A stretch of DNA of 64,000 nucleotides from Variovorax sp. 54 (GCF_002754375.1 NZ_PEFF01000001.1:434001-498000); one strand, 5' to 3'; shown: positions 44,745 to 53,748, numbered from the stretch's first letter. A program made the numbers and translations. Notes: a model not told the origin generated them from the sequence alone.

Positions 44745-45959
44745 ATGCACGTCGCTTCTTCCTGTCCCTTTTCCCTTCGCACCTCAGCCTCTCCTGCGTC
44801 GTCAGCCGCGCCCTGCCCCGCGCCGGCTTTCGTGGCCGACCCCGGTCTGGCCTGCACCCAGGTCGACCTGCTCGTCATCGGCGCGAGCTTCGCCGGACTG
44901 GCCTGCGCACGCGCCGCCGCCAAGGCCGGCCTCAGCGTGATGGTGCTCGAAAAGAAAACCGCCGCCGGCGCCAAGCTGCACACCACCGGGATCATCGTCA
45001 AGGACGCGGTCGACAGCGTGCCCTGGCTGGCCGAAGTGCCACCCGCGCTGGTGCGTCGCATCGAAGGCGTGCGGCTGTACGCGCCCGACATGCACCACGT
45101 CGACCTGCACGCGCCCGGCTACTGGTTCTGGGCCACCGACGCGCCCGCGCTGCTCGACTGGATGGTGGACTCCACCCGGGCCTGCGGCGTCGAGGTGCGA
45201 CTGGGCACGCTGTTCGAACAGGCGCTATGGGTGAACGGCCGCTGGGAGGTGCCGGTGGCGCAGGGCCCGTGCATCCGCGCGACCTACCTCGTCGGTGCCG
45301 ACGGCCCGCATTCGCGCGTCGCCAAGGCCCTGGGCCTGTCGCGCAACACGCGCTTTCTCTACGGCGTGGAGCACGAGTACCAGGGTGCGCGCATGGCGCC
45401 CGACCTGCTGCACTGCTTCATCGACAAACAGCTCGCGCCGGGCTACATCGGCTGGGCGCTCGAGGGCGTCGGCGTGAGCCAGATCGGCCTGGCGCGCCGC
45501 ATGGGGCGCCACGACACAGGCGCGCTGCGGCTCGACCCGCTGCTGCGCAAGATCGCTCCCGTGGTGTCGCCCGGCGACGCACCACCGGTCGCCGTGCGCG
45601 CCGGGATGATTCCCTGCGGCGGCGTGCTGCCCGTGGTGGCCCGCGAACGGGCGCTGCTGGTGGGCGATGCGGCGGGCATGGTGTCGCCCGTGACGGCCGG
45701 CGGCATCCACACGGCACTGCAGCACGGCGAGCGCGCCGGCGAGGCCGTGGCGCGCTTCGTGCGCGGCGAGGTGGACGACCCCGCCACGTGGTTCGTGCGC
45801 GGCTACCCGCGTTTCCTGATGAAGCGCACGCTGCGCTGGGCCTTCGACCACTTCCAGAGCGACTGGATGTTCAACCGCCTGCTGGGCACGGCCCCGATGC
45901 GGCGTGCGGCGGAGCTGGTGTACTTCCACCGCAAGGGCAGCGGGCCGGTGACCCGCTAG
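44745..45959 (+). CDS. FAD-dependent oxidoreductase, geranylgeranyl-reductase-like
   Basis: A 404-aa flavoprotein. The Rossmann motif is VIGASFAGLACARAAAKAG, and the second FAD motif is LVGDAAGMVSPVTAGGIHTA, characteristic of geranylgeranyl-reductase/FixC-like oxidoreductases. The central DG-type segment TYLVGADGPHSRVAKALG is also present. The N-terminal 45 residues are Ala/Pro/Ser-rich. The substrate is unknown, perhaps an isoprenoid or lipid. The ATG start is chosen over a GTG nine codons earlier. Confidence 0.83.
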   Translation: MHVASSCPFSLRTSASPASSAAPCPAPAFVADPGLACTQVDLLVIGASFAGLACARAAAKAGLSVMVLEKKTAAGAKLHTTGIIVKDAVDSVPWLAEVPPALVRRIEGVRLYAPDMHHVDLHAPGYWFWATDAPALLDWMVDSTRACGVEVRLGTLFEQALWVNGRWEVPVAQGPCIRATYLVGADGPHSRVAKALGLSRNTRFLYGVEHEYQGARMAPDLLHCFIDKQLAPGYIGWALEGVGVSQIGLARRMGRHDTGALRLDPLLRKIAPVVSPGDAPPVAVRAGMIPCGGVLPVVARERALLVGDAAGMVSPVTAGGIHTALQHGERAGEAVARFVRGEVDDPATWFVRGYPRFLMKRTLRWAFDHFQSDWMFNRLLGTAPMRRAAELVYFHRKGSGPVTR

Positions 45960-45982
45960 CCCGCTAACCCGTCAGGCGATGC

Positions 45983-46729
45983 TCAGAGGCCGCGCTGGCG
46001 CATCGCCTCGTAAAGGCACACGCCGCTGGCCACCGACACGTTCAGGCTCTCCACCGCGCCGGCCATGGGGATGCTCACCAGCTCGTCGCAGGTCTTGCGC
46101 GTGAGCTGGCGCATGCCGTCGCCCTCGGCGCCCAGCACCAGCGCCAGCGGGCGCTTGAAGTCGCTCTGGTAGATGGTGCCCGGCGCGTCGTCGCTGGTGC
46201 CCACGCACCAGATGCTGCGCTCCTTGAGCTCGTTCATCGTGCGCGCCAGATTGGTCACCATGAAGTACGGCACGGTCTCGGCCGCGCCGCTCGCCACCTT
46301 GGCGACGGTGGCGTTGATGCCGGCCGCATGGTCCTTGGGCGCGATCACCGCATGGGCGCCCGCGCCGTCGGCCACGCGCAGGCAGGCGCCGAGGTTGTGC
46401 GGATCGGTCACGCCGTCGAGCACCAGCAGCAGCGGCACGGTGCCGGCCTCTTCGAGGCCTTCGAGCAGCTCGTCGAGCGAATGGATTTGCGCGGCGGGCT
46501 CGACCCGCGCGACCACGCCCTGGTGGCCGTGGCTGCCGCTGAGCTTGGACAGCCGCAGGCCGTCGGCCTCGACCAGCCGCACGCCGGCTTCTTGCGCACG
46601 CGCAATGAACTGTTTCATGCGCGCATCGCGCCGGCTGGCGTCGAACATCACTTCGAGCACCGATTTCGGCGCGGTCTTGATGCGCACGCCCACGGCATGG
46701 AAGCCGAAGATCACTTTAGGGGAAGACAT
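45983..46729 (-). CDS. rlmB: 23S rRNA 2'-O-ribose G2251 methyltransferase RlmB
   Basis: A 248-aa SpoU/TrmH (SPOUT) methyltransferase. The three SPOUT motifs are present: DPHNLGACLRVADGAGAHAV, LVLGAEGDGM and IPMAGAVESLNVSVASG. The N-terminal RNA-binding domain begins FGFHAVGVRIKT. It is the last gene of a minus-strand run after the L7/L12-like gene and the 329-aa membrane protein gene. Confidence 0.93.
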   Translation of the reverse strand: MSSPKVIFGFHAVGVRIKTAPKSVLEVMFDASRRDARMKQFIARAQEAGVRLVEADGLRLSKLSGSHGHQGVVARVEPAAQIHSLDELLEGLEEAGTVPLLLVLDGVTDPHNLGACLRVADGAGAHAVIAPKDHAAGINATVAKVASGAAETVPYFMVTNLARTMNELKERSIWCVGTSDDAPGTIYQSDFKRPLALVLGAEGDGMRQLTRKTCDELVSIPMAGAVESLNVSVASGVCLYEAMRQRGL

Positions 46730-46762
46730 GCCTCGATTATCGAGGGCGCGGCGCCCTCGCCC

Positions 46763-47752
46763 TCAGGCCAGCGGCAAACCGCTGTTCGCGCGGGTGCGTT
46801 CGTCGTGCAGTTCCTGCACCACCAGGGCGTTCATGTGCACCTTCAGCGTGTTGCCCACGCTCCCCAGGTACTGGCAGGCGGCGTACCCTTCGGCGGCCTT
46901 TTCGTAGCGTGCCACCCAGGCGTCGCGTGCCGGCAGCCGGTCGGGCGACACCGGCCAGACGCCCGGGCGCGGCCGCAGGTGCTCGCCGATGCCCACGCGC
47001 CAGGGCTTGGCGCTCAGGCGGGCGCGAAAGCAGTTCTGGTTGCGGCACATGCGCGCGTAGACCTTGTCCGCGCCCAGCGTCTGGAACGCGTCGGTCACGG
47101 CGGCGTCGGACGGCGCGAAGACGTCGTGCATGGCCAGCACGCGCAGGCCGGCCGGCGTGCGGTACAGGCGCAAGTGCCAGTCGGGATGCTGGTGAATGAA
47201 GCGCTCGACACGCGCCCGCGCGCCCGCCAGCGGGTCGCTCTTGTCCTCGACCGCGGGCAGACCCTCTTTGTGAGCACGCCAGAAGCCGAAAGCCGCCACC
47301 AGCATGAAGGCGGCCACGCCGGCCATTGCCGAGCGCGTGGCATAGCCCGCGACCAGCGCACCGATGAACGCTGCGCCGATCACCGTCAACCCGCGTGCGC
47401 TGCCGCGTGAGCCTGGGCCCTCGAAGTCGACATCGACGAACAGCACGTCGGGCGTGTTGAGGCAGCGTGCGCCGTAGCCGTTGCGGGTGACGACGGTGTC
47501 GCCCTGGCGTTCAACGATCTCCTCGCGGATCGGCATGCCCTCGGCGCCGTTGTAGGCCAGCTTGCGTTCGCGGCGCTCCAGCTTTTCGCCGCCCACCACG
47601 ATGCGGTCATAGGCCTCGCGGGTGCGCTGGTCGGCATGGGCCTGCGCGGCGAGCGGGCTGTCATCGGACCAGCCGAAACGGCGCACGGTGACCTGCCGGC
47701 CGGCCACGCGTTCCTGGATGCGGCCTTCGGCCCAGAACTGGGGAACGATCAC
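46763..47752 (-). CDS. Uncharacterised membrane protein
   Basis: A 329-aa protein with GTG start. After an N-terminal soluble part with WGWSDDSPL-like segments, two hydrophobic helices (LTVIGAAFIGALVAGYATRS, MAGVAAFMLVAAFGFW) lie near residues 120-160. A C-terminal soluble domain contains LHLYRTPAGLR-type and CRNQNCFRARL segments and a conserved-looking VCHMNALVVQELHDE-like end. The gene starts 4 bp after the L7/L12-like gene and is co-oriented with rlmB. Function unknown. Confidence 0.75.
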   Translation of the reverse strand: MIVPQFWAEGRIQERVAGRQVTVRRFGWSDDSPLAAQAHADQRTREAYDRIVVGGEKLERRERKLAYNGAEGMPIREEIVERQGDTVVTRNGYGARCLNTPDVLFVDVDFEGPGSRGSARGLTVIGAAFIGALVAGYATRSAMAGVAAFMLVAAFGFWRAHKEGLPAVEDKSDPLAGARARVERFIHQHPDWHLRLYRTPAGLRVLAMHDVFAPSDAAVTDAFQTLGADKVYARMCRNQNCFRARLSAKPWRVGIGEHLRPRPGVWPVSPDRLPARDAWVARYEKAAEGYAACQYLGSVGNTLKVHMNALVVQELHDERTRANSGLPLA

Positions 47753-47756
47753 GCGC

Positions 47757-48278
47757 TCAGGCGCCCTTGAAATACGACCACGCCGCGGCCACGATCAGCA
47801 GCACGACGATCACCGGCAGCCACTTGAAGCCACCGCCCGACACCCGGCCCGGCTCGGCCATCGGGTTCACCGCCGCGCTCGACGGCAGGTGCCCGAAGTC
47901 GCCGGCGGCGGGGTTCTGGTGCGCCTCGACCAATTGCTTGGCCTCGGCCAGGCCCAGGCCCGTGGCCTCGCGCGTGAGGCGCACGGCCTCGACCTTCTGG
48001 CCCCGCGCCAGCGCCGCGAGCGCGGCGGCAGGTACGGCGGCGGGGCCGTTGCCCTGCATGCCGCTGCCGGTCTCGGTGGCAGCCTCGCCCCGGCCCCAGT
48101 CGCCTTCCTGCCAGTCCGCCGGCGCGCCAGTAGCGACCGCGCCACTATTGGCGTAGCGCTCGACGGCCTCCTTGGACGACTTGAGGTCCATGCCGGTTCG
48201 GTCGCGCACGATCTTGATGGCCTCGATCAGGTTGCCGCGTTCGAGGGCGGCAATGGCTTCGGGGGGAAGCTGGGTCAT
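47757..48278 (-). CDS. L7/L12-like tandem domain protein with C-terminal membrane anchor
   Basis: A 173-aa protein. Two units resemble the ribosomal L7/L12 C-terminal domain helix-turn-helix: AALERGNLIEAIKIVRDRTG with SSKEAVERY, and AALARGQKVEAVRLTREATG with AEAKQLVEAH. A hydrophobic C-terminal helix (WLPVIVVLLIVAAAWSYF) suggests a tail anchor. AGGAGAG precedes the ATG. It could bring a translation-factor-like binding site to the membrane; this is inferred. It lies 61 bp after the ABC ATPase gene. Confidence 0.8.
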   Translation of the reverse strand: MTQLPPEAIAALERGNLIEAIKIVRDRTGMDLKSSKEAVERYANSGAVATGAPADWQEGDWGRGEAATETGSGMQGNGPAAVPAAALAALARGQKVEAVRLTREATGLGLAEAKQLVEAHQNPAAGDFGHLPSSAAVNPMAEPGRVSGGGFKWLPVIVVLLIVAAAWSYFKGA

Positions 48279-48339
48279 GAACTCTCCTCTGTGTTCAGGG
48301 GGGAGCGCCGCGGGAGCCGGGCGCTGTCTTTCTGCGGGC

Positions 48340-49062
48340 TCAGGCGGCCTGGGCGACGGTCGATTCTGGCGTTTTTTCATTGAGCGCCACGCGCCCGGCC
48401 TCGATGGTGATGCGCCGCTCGCACTGCGAGGCGATGCCGCGGTCGTGCGTGACCAGCACCAGCGTGGTTCCCAGTTCGCGGTTCAGGTCGAACATCAGCT
48501 TCATGACCTGCTCGCCGGTGGCGAAGTCGAGGCTGCCGGTGGGCTCGTCGGCCAGCAGCAGGGCCGGCTGGACCACGAAGGCCCGCGCCAGCGCCACGCG
48601 TTGCTGTTCGCCGCCCGACAGCACCTTGGGGTAGTGGCCCAGGCGCTGGCCCAGGCCGACGCGGCCCAGCATCTCGGTGGCGGCCTTGCGCGCGTCCTTG
48701 CGGTTGGCCAGCTCCAGCGGCAGCATGACGTTCTCGAGGGCGCTCAGGTTGCCCAGCAGCTGGAAGCTCTGGAACACGAAGCCCACACGCTGGGCGCGCA
48801 GCGCGGCGCGCTCGTCTTCGTCGATGGCGAAGATGTCGTCGCCCGCGAGCTTCACGGTGCCGCGCGTGGGCGTGTCCAGCCCGGCAATGATCGACAGCAA
48901 GGTGCTCTTGCCGGAGCCCGAGGCGCCGACGATGGCGGCGGTTTCCCGCGCGCCCAGGGTGAAATGGATGTCCTGCAGAATGTCCAGCGTGCCGGCCGAG
49001 TCGGTGACGGACTTGAAGACATGCTCGACGGCGACAATGGCATCAGACGGGGGTTGGGACAT
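48340..49062 (-). CDS. ABC transporter ATP-binding protein (YbbA/LolD-like)
   Basis: A 240-aa ATPase. Walker A is GASGSGKST, Q-loop FVFQSFQLL, signature LSGGEQQRVALARA, Walker B LLLADEPTGSLD, and the H-loop VLVTHDR. The pattern matches YbbA/MacB-type exporters or LolD-like lipoprotein machinery. The ybbA-ybbP partner is not visible here. Its start lies 15 bp from the divergent arylesterase start, so the two promoters must overlap. Confidence 0.92.
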   Translation of the reverse strand: MSQPPSDAIVAVEHVFKSVTDSAGTLDILQDIHFTLGARETAAIVGASGSGKSTLLSIIAGLDTPTRGTVKLAGDDIFAIDEDERAALRAQRVGFVFQSFQLLGNLSALENVMLPLELANRKDARKAATEMLGRVGLGQRLGHYPKVLSGGEQQRVALARAFVVQPALLLADEPTGSLDFATGEQVMKLMFDLNRELGTTLVLVTHDRGIASQCERRITIEAGRVALNEKTPESTVAQAA

Positions 49063-49077
49063 GAAAGGCTTTTCGTT

Positions 49078-49734
49078 TTGAATCGACGTGACTTTATCTT
49101 GACCACCGCCGCGCTCGGCAGTGCGGGGGCATGGACGGGTGCTGCGGCCCAGGCACAGGCGGCATCGGCCGGCAAGCCGGTGATCCTCGTGCTCGGTGAT
49201 TCGCTGAGCGCAGAGTACGGCCTCAAGCGCGGCGAAGGCTGGGTACCCTTGCTGGAAAAAAGGCTTGCGCAGCAGAAGATCGCGGCCTCGGTGGTCAACG
49301 CCAGCATCAGCGGCGACACCAGCTCCGGCGGACGCGCCCGCTTCCCGGCCCTGCTGACGCAGCACAGGCCCAGCCACGTGGTGCTGGAGCTGGGCGCCAA
49401 CGACGCCCTGCGCGGCCTGCCGCTCTCGAACACCGAAGACAACCTGCTGCAGATCACCAAGGCCGCGCAGGCCGCGGGCGCCCGGGTGCTGATCGTCGGC
49501 ATCCAGGTGCCGCCGAACTACGGCGGCGACTACACGCGGCGCTTCGAGGCGGTGTTCGCGAAGGTGGCGGGCACGACGAAGTCGGCGCTGGTGCCGTTTC
49601 TGCTCAAGGGCGTGGCCGATGCGCCCGACGCCATGACGCTGTTCCAGTCCGACCGCATCCATCCGACCGCCGCGGCGCAGCCGCAGATCCTGGACAACGT
49701 CTGGCCGGAGCTGCGCAAGCTGCTGCCCAAATAA
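49078..49734 (+). CDS. Tat-exported SGNH arylesterase / TesA-like
   Basis: A 218-aa SGNH hydrolase. The block GDSLSAEYGL holds the Ser, GANDALRG the Asn, and DRIHPTAAA the Asp/His pair. The N-terminus LNRRDFILTTAALGSAGAW is a twin-arginine signal. No ATG exists in frame at the start; the likely start is TTG at 49078, with AAAGG 9 nt upstream. It is divergent from the ABC ATPase, an arrangement also seen for tesA/ybbA. Confidence 0.87.
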   Translation: MNRRDFILTTAALGSAGAWTGAAAQAQAASAGKPVILVLGDSLSAEYGLKRGEGWVPLLEKRLAQQKIAASVVNASISGDTSSGGRARFPALLTQHRPSHVVLELGANDALRGLPLSNTEDNLLQITKAAQAAGARVLIVGIQVPPNYGGDYTRRFEAVFAKVAGTTKSALVPFLLKGVADAPDAMTLFQSDRIHPTAAAQPQILDNVWPELRKLLPK

Positions 49735-49755
49735 CGCGCCCTCGCGCGACCAAAG

Positions 49756-49794
49756 AAAAAGCCGCAGCAGGCCTTCGCCTGCTGCGGCTTTTCT
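49756..49794 (+). terminator. Rho-independent terminator after the arylesterase gene
   Basis: A perfect 12-bp GC-rich stem (AGCCGCAGCAGG and CCTGCTGCGGCT) with loop CCTTCG, flanked by A-rich and T-rich runs (AAAAAG and TTTTCT), so it can terminate in both directions. It sits between the esterase gene and the small gene on the opposite strand. Confidence 0.93.
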
Positions 49795-49821
49795 ATGTCC
49801 GGGGGTACGGGAAACGGGCAA

Positions 49822-50025
49822 TCACCCGTTCTTGGTCGGCAACTCGGGCGCCGTGGGGGGATCGCGTTCGAGCGAGGCCACGTCGGTTTCCGGATCTCCG
49901 GGAGCCAGCCCGTCGCTGCTCGGGCTGAGCTTGCGGTTCGCCTTCTCCCGAAGCTTTTCTTCCTTCTTCTTCTTCTTGGCCAGCTCTTTCTGGCGCTTCT
50001 CGTAGCCGTAATTGGGTGTTGCCAC
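49822..50025 (-). CDS. Small lysine-rich basic protein (67 aa)
   Basis: A 67-aa protein starting with GTG and preceded by AAGGA at 7-nt spacing. Residues 8-33 are highly basic (EKRQKELAKKKKKEEKLREK), coiled-coil-like, and the C-terminal half is acidic and Pro-rich. Unknown function, probably RNA- or DNA-binding. It precedes the convergent terminator of the esterase. Confidence 0.72.
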   Translation of the reverse strand: MATPNYGYEKRQKELAKKKKKEEKLREKANRKLSPSSDGLAPGDPETDVASLERDPPTAPELPTKNG

Positions 50026-50129
50026 TGCTTTTCCTTCAGGCGAGGCAGTCAGGGTGACTGCGATTCGGCCTACTGTAAGCGATAACGGTGCACTCCCAGC
50101 CCGGCGGCGGCCCGGGCCTGGCGCTTTGC

Positions 50130-51323
50130 TTACATCTGCAGCAACGCCTGTTGCAGGTCGGCACGCAGATCGTCCACGTCTTCCAGGCCGACCGAAAAAC
50201 GCACCAGCGTGCCCTTGTACGGCCAGCGGGCGACGCCGGCGTCGCGCATCAAACCGATGTCGTAGGGCACCACGAGGCTGATCGGGCCGCCCCATGAATA
50301 GCCGAGGCGGAAGAGCTTCAGGCTGTCGCAGAAGCGGTCGACCTGCTCGGTGCTGAAGCGCTCGTCGAACACCACCGAGAACAGGCCTGCGGCGAGGTCG
50401 GTGGCGCCGCACAGCGCGCGCCAGTTGGCATGGCCCGGCGAGTCTTCGAGCGCGGGGTGCAGCACCTGAGCGATCTCTTCGCAGCCGTTGAGCCAGCCGG
50501 CCAGCTCGCGCGCCGCACGGTCGTGTGCGCCGTAGCGCAGCGCCATGCTCGGCAGCGAACGCAGCAGCGTTTCGACGTCGCCCACGCCGATGCCGAAGCC
50601 CGTGCGCATGTGGGTGAGCTTGAGCGCGCGGTGCAGGCGCTCGTCGCGCGTGACGACGCTGCCCATGAGCACGTCGCCGCCGCCGCTCGGGTACTTGGTG
50701 AGCGCGTGCACCGACACATCGGCGCCCTGCCCCGTGCCGTTGAAATCGAAGGGCGCGAAGGCCAGGCCCGCACCCCAGGTGTTGTCGAGTGCGGTCATCA
50801 CGCCGCGTTCACGGCAGACGTCGGCCAGCGCCGGCAGGTTGGGAAACTCCATCGTCACCGAGCCGGCCGCTTCGAGCCACACCAACCGCGTGCGGTGCGA
50901 GAGCTTGGCTTCCAGGTCGGACGGATTCATCGCGTCGTACAAACGATGCGTGATGCCGAAGTTTGCGAGCTCGCCGGTGGCCAGCGCCTTGGTGGGGCCG
51001 TAAGCGTTGTCGGGAATGAGCACCTCATCGCCGGTTTTCAGGAACGCGAACGAGACCAGCGAGATAGCAGCCAGCCCGCTCGGCACCAGCAGGCATTCGG
51101 TGCCGCCTTCGAGCGTGGCCAGGCGTTCTTCGAGCGTGAAGGTGGTGGGCGTGCCGTGCAGGCCGTAGGTGTAGCCGGCCTTGGTCTTCCAGTCGCGCGC
51201 GCGCATGGCGGCGACGTCGGCGAAGAACACGGTCGAGGCCTTGAACACGCCGGGCTGCGGCGCGGCGAAAGTGGCCGGCGGCGTGTAGGGATGGTGGATC
51301 AGGGTCGTGGAAGGCTTGCTCAT
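50130..51323 (-). CDS. PLP-dependent Cys/Met metabolism enzyme (cystathionine beta-lyase-like)
   Basis: A 397-aa enzyme of the trans-sulfuration family. The PLP Lys is in SVHALTKYPSGGGDVLMG. Other family signals: YTYGLHGTPTTFTLEERLA, VPSGLAAISLVSFA, YGPTK and DNTWGAGLAFAPF. Length and spacing fit MetC/PatB-type lyases that cleave cystathionine or other C-S bonds. It stands alone. Confidence 0.9.
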   Translation of the reverse strand: MSKPSTTLIHHPYTPPATFAAPQPGVFKASTVFFADVAAMRARDWKTKAGYTYGLHGTPTTFTLEERLATLEGGTECLLVPSGLAAISLVSFAFLKTGDEVLIPDNAYGPTKALATGELANFGITHRLYDAMNPSDLEAKLSHRTRLVWLEAAGSVTMEFPNLPALADVCRERGVMTALDNTWGAGLAFAPFDFNGTGQGADVSVHALTKYPSGGGDVLMGSVVTRDERLHRALKLTHMRTGFGIGVGDVETLLRSLPSMALRYGAHDRAARELAGWLNGCEEIAQVLHPALEDSPGHANWRALCGATDLAAGLFSVVFDERFSTEQVDRFCDSLKLFRLGYSWGGPISLVVPYDIGLMRDAGVARWPYKGTLVRFSVGLEDVDDLRADLQQALLQM

Positions 51324-51457
51324 GTGCCGATGCTAGCGCCCCGCGAGGAACCCTCAACGGCCGTGACATTCTCCGTGCGATGTCGACGGCCTTGACCGGA
51401 TCGATGCTGCATTGCGGATAGAGTTGCCCCTCCGAAAATAAAGGGAGGATTTTCTCG

Positions 51458-52213
51458 ATGCGTCATCTGCTCATCACCATCACGGCCGCTGCGGCCCTGT
51501 CCGCTTGCGGCGGCCTGAAGAACCTGGATTCGAACGCGCTCGCGGGCGCCGGCGGCACCGCCTTCAAGGCCATGTCGCTCACCGACGGCGACGTGCAGGC
51601 ACTGGCCAACCAGTCGTGTGCCGAGCTCGACAAAAGCTCCAAGGTCGCGGCACCTGCCGATGCGTACAGCAAGCGCCTGGAGCGCGTACGCCAGGGCCTG
51701 CCCACCACCATCGGCGGCCAGCCCGCCAGCTACAAGGTCTACCTCACGAAGGACGTGAACGCCTGGGCCATGGGCAACGGCTGCATCCGCGTCTACAGCG
51801 GCCTCATGGACCTCATGAACGACGACGAACTGCGCGGCATCATCGGCCACGAAATCGGCCACGTCGCCCTGGGCCACAGCAAGAAGGCCATGCAGACCGC
51901 CTACGCCGTGTCGGCCGCGCGCGGCATCGCCGGCGCCACCGGCAATGCGGCGATCACGCAGCTGTCGTCTTCGCAGATCGGCGACTTCGCCGAGAAGCTG
52001 GTCAACGCGCAGTTCTCGCAATCGCAGGAAACCGACTCGGACAACTACGCCTTCGACCTGCTGACCACGCAGAAGCTCAAGCGCGAAGGCCTCGTCACCG
52101 CGTTCCAGAAGCTGGCCAAGCTCGACGGCGGCAAGAGCTCGATGCTCAGCTCGCACCCGGCCTCCGGCGATCGCGCAGCCAACATCCAGAAGCGCCTCGC
52201 CACGAGCAAGTAA
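51458..52213 (+). CDS. M48-family metalloprotease lipoprotein
   Basis: A 251-aa protein. The lipobox LSAC follows MRHLLITITAAAA. The zinc-binding motif HEIGHVALGHSK (HExxH) and the downstream Glu in SQETDSDNYAFDLL are those of M48/LoiP-type peptidases. It is anchored in the outer or inner membrane facing the periplasm and probably trims or degrades outer-membrane proteins. GGAGGA before the ATG. It is followed after 80 bp by an AraC-family gene on the same strand. Confidence 0.92.
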   Translation: MRHLLITITAAAALSACGGLKNLDSNALAGAGGTAFKAMSLTDGDVQALANQSCAELDKSSKVAAPADAYSKRLERVRQGLPTTIGGQPASYKVYLTKDVNAWAMGNGCIRVYSGLMDLMNDDELRGIIGHEIGHVALGHSKKAMQTAYAVSAARGIAGATGNAAITQLSSSQIGDFAEKLVNAQFSQSQETDSDNYAFDLLTTQKLKREGLVTAFQKLAKLDGGKSSMLSSHPASGDRAANIQKRLATSK

Positions 52214-52293
52214 GCAGCCTGGGCCGGAGCGGGCCTCTCGGCGCACAATGCGCCGATGGTCACCCGCCCGCCCCTTCCGGGGCCCGTCGCGCC

Positions 52294-53175
52294 ATGCAGC
52301 TGACGCGGCCCCCGTCCCCTCATTTGCGGCCCTTCCTGCGGCTGCTGTGGGCCTCGGCGCCCGAGGGCGAACCCCCAACACGCACCGGCGCGCGCGAGCA
52401 CGTGCTGCCCACGGGCGGGATGCACCTGGTGTTCCGGCTTTCAGGGCCGCCGCTGCGGCTCTTCGACGACACACGCGACCTGCACGGCCACACGGTCGGC
52501 TACGCGATCGTCGGTGGCGCACGCGCCGCTTTCTACCTGCGCGATGTGTCGGTGGCGACACGCTCGGTCGGCGCGCAATTGCACCCCGGTGCCGCCCGCC
52601 TGTTGCTGGGCGCACCTGAAGACGCCCTGAGCGGTCGCCACACGCCGCTCGACGCGCTGTGGGGCGAACGCCAGACCTGTGATGCGCTCGAACAACTGCA
52701 TGCAACGGCCGACGACCCGGCGCGGCAACTGGACGTGTTCGAGGCCTTGCTGACCCAGCGCCTGGCCGCTGCCGCCCTGCCCCGCACCAGCCCGCGCGGC
52801 CTGCACCCGGCCGTGGCCGCCTCGCTCGGACAGATGCGCCGCGACACGCCCGCGTCGATCGCCACACTGGTGGCGCACAGCGGCTACAGCCACCGGCGCT
52901 TCATTGCGCTGTTCCGCACGGCGATCGGGCTCGCCCCCAAGGAGTACGCTCGCGTGATGCGCTTCGACCGCGTGCTGGCGCTGGCCGCCGACGATCCCGC
53001 GCGCGCCTGGGCCGACATCGCGTTCGCCGCGGGCTACAGCGACCAGGCGCACCTGAGCCGCGAGTTCTCCGCACTGGCCGGCCTGTCGCCGCAGGCCTGG
53101 CGGCAGACGGGCGCGACCTCGCCGCGCCATGTGCCGGCCGTCAGTGCGGCAGGTCAAATTCCTTCAAGACGCTAG
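52294..53175 (+). CDS. AraC-family transcriptional regulator
   Basis: A 293-aa protein. The N-terminal sensor region (HLRPFLRLLWASAPEGE, LPTGGMHLVFRLSG) is followed at about residue 170 by two AraC helix-turn-helix motifs: IATLVAHSGYSHRRFIALFR and WADIAFAAGYSDQAHLSREF. It ends in a Pro/Arg/Ala tail. The ligand is unknown. A VOC-family gene follows 74 bp downstream. Confidence 0.92.
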   Translation: MQLTRPPSPHLRPFLRLLWASAPEGEPPTRTGAREHVLPTGGMHLVFRLSGPPLRLFDDTRDLHGHTVGYAIVGGARAAFYLRDVSVATRSVGAQLHPGAARLLLGAPEDALSGRHTPLDALWGERQTCDALEQLHATADDPARQLDVFEALLTQRLAAAALPRTSPRGLHPAVAASLGQMRRDTPASIATLVAHSGYSHRRFIALFRTAIGLAPKEYARVMRFDRVLALAADDPARAWADIAFAAGYSDQAHLSREFSALAGLSPQAWRQTGATSPRHVPAVSAAGQIPSRR

Positions 53176-53249
53176 CGCCGCGGCTGCGCAGAATCGGCGC
53201 CACGGTCCCCGTTTCATCACCCATTCCAGAAAGAAAGGCAGGTCAGTCC

Positions 53250-53717
53250 ATGGCCATCCACGAGCTGTTTCCGTACCTCTGCGTCGACAACGCCGCCGCC
53301 GCCGTCGACTTCTATTGCCACGTGTTCGAAGTGAAGGAAATCTTTCGACTGACCGAGCCCAGCGGCCGCATCGGGCACGTCGAGCTGGACTTTCACAACG
53401 GCGCGATCCTGATGATCTCGGACGAGTTCGCCGAGTTCAACATCCGCTCGCCCAAGGCGCTCGGCGGCAGCGCGGTCACGCTGCACCTGCACGTGGATGA
53501 CGCCGATGCGCTCGTGGCGCGCGCGGTCGCCGCGGGGGCCACGCTGGACATGGCACCGCAGGATCAGTTCTATGGAGAGCGTTCCGGCGTCTTCCGCGAC
53601 CCGTTCGGTCACCGGTGGAACGTGGGTCACAACATCGAGAAGGTGACACCGGAGGAAATGCAGCGGCGCTATACCGCGATGTTCGACACCCCCGGCGGCG
53701 GCAGCTGCAGCAGTTGA
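53250..53717 (+). CDS. VOC family (glyoxalase/PhnB-like) protein
   Basis: A 155-aa protein with the VOC beta-alpha-beta repeats: YLCVDNAAAAVDFYCHVFEV at the N-terminus, GHVELDFHNGAILMISDEF, LHLHVDDADALVARAVAAGA and FRDPFGHRWNVGHN. It is probably metal-dependent, with His and Glu ligands at the expected sites. The substrate is unknown. It lies 74 bp after the AraC-family gene and may be regulated by it. Confidence 0.9.
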   Translation: MAIHELFPYLCVDNAAAAVDFYCHVFEVKEIFRLTEPSGRIGHVELDFHNGAILMISDEFAEFNIRSPKALGGSAVTLHLHVDDADALVARAVAAGATLDMAPQDQFYGERSGVFRDPFGHRWNVGHNIEKVTPEEMQRRYTAMFDTPGGGSCSS

Positions 53718-53748
53718 GCGCGCCGGCCGATGGTGCCAGGGCCGGTCG

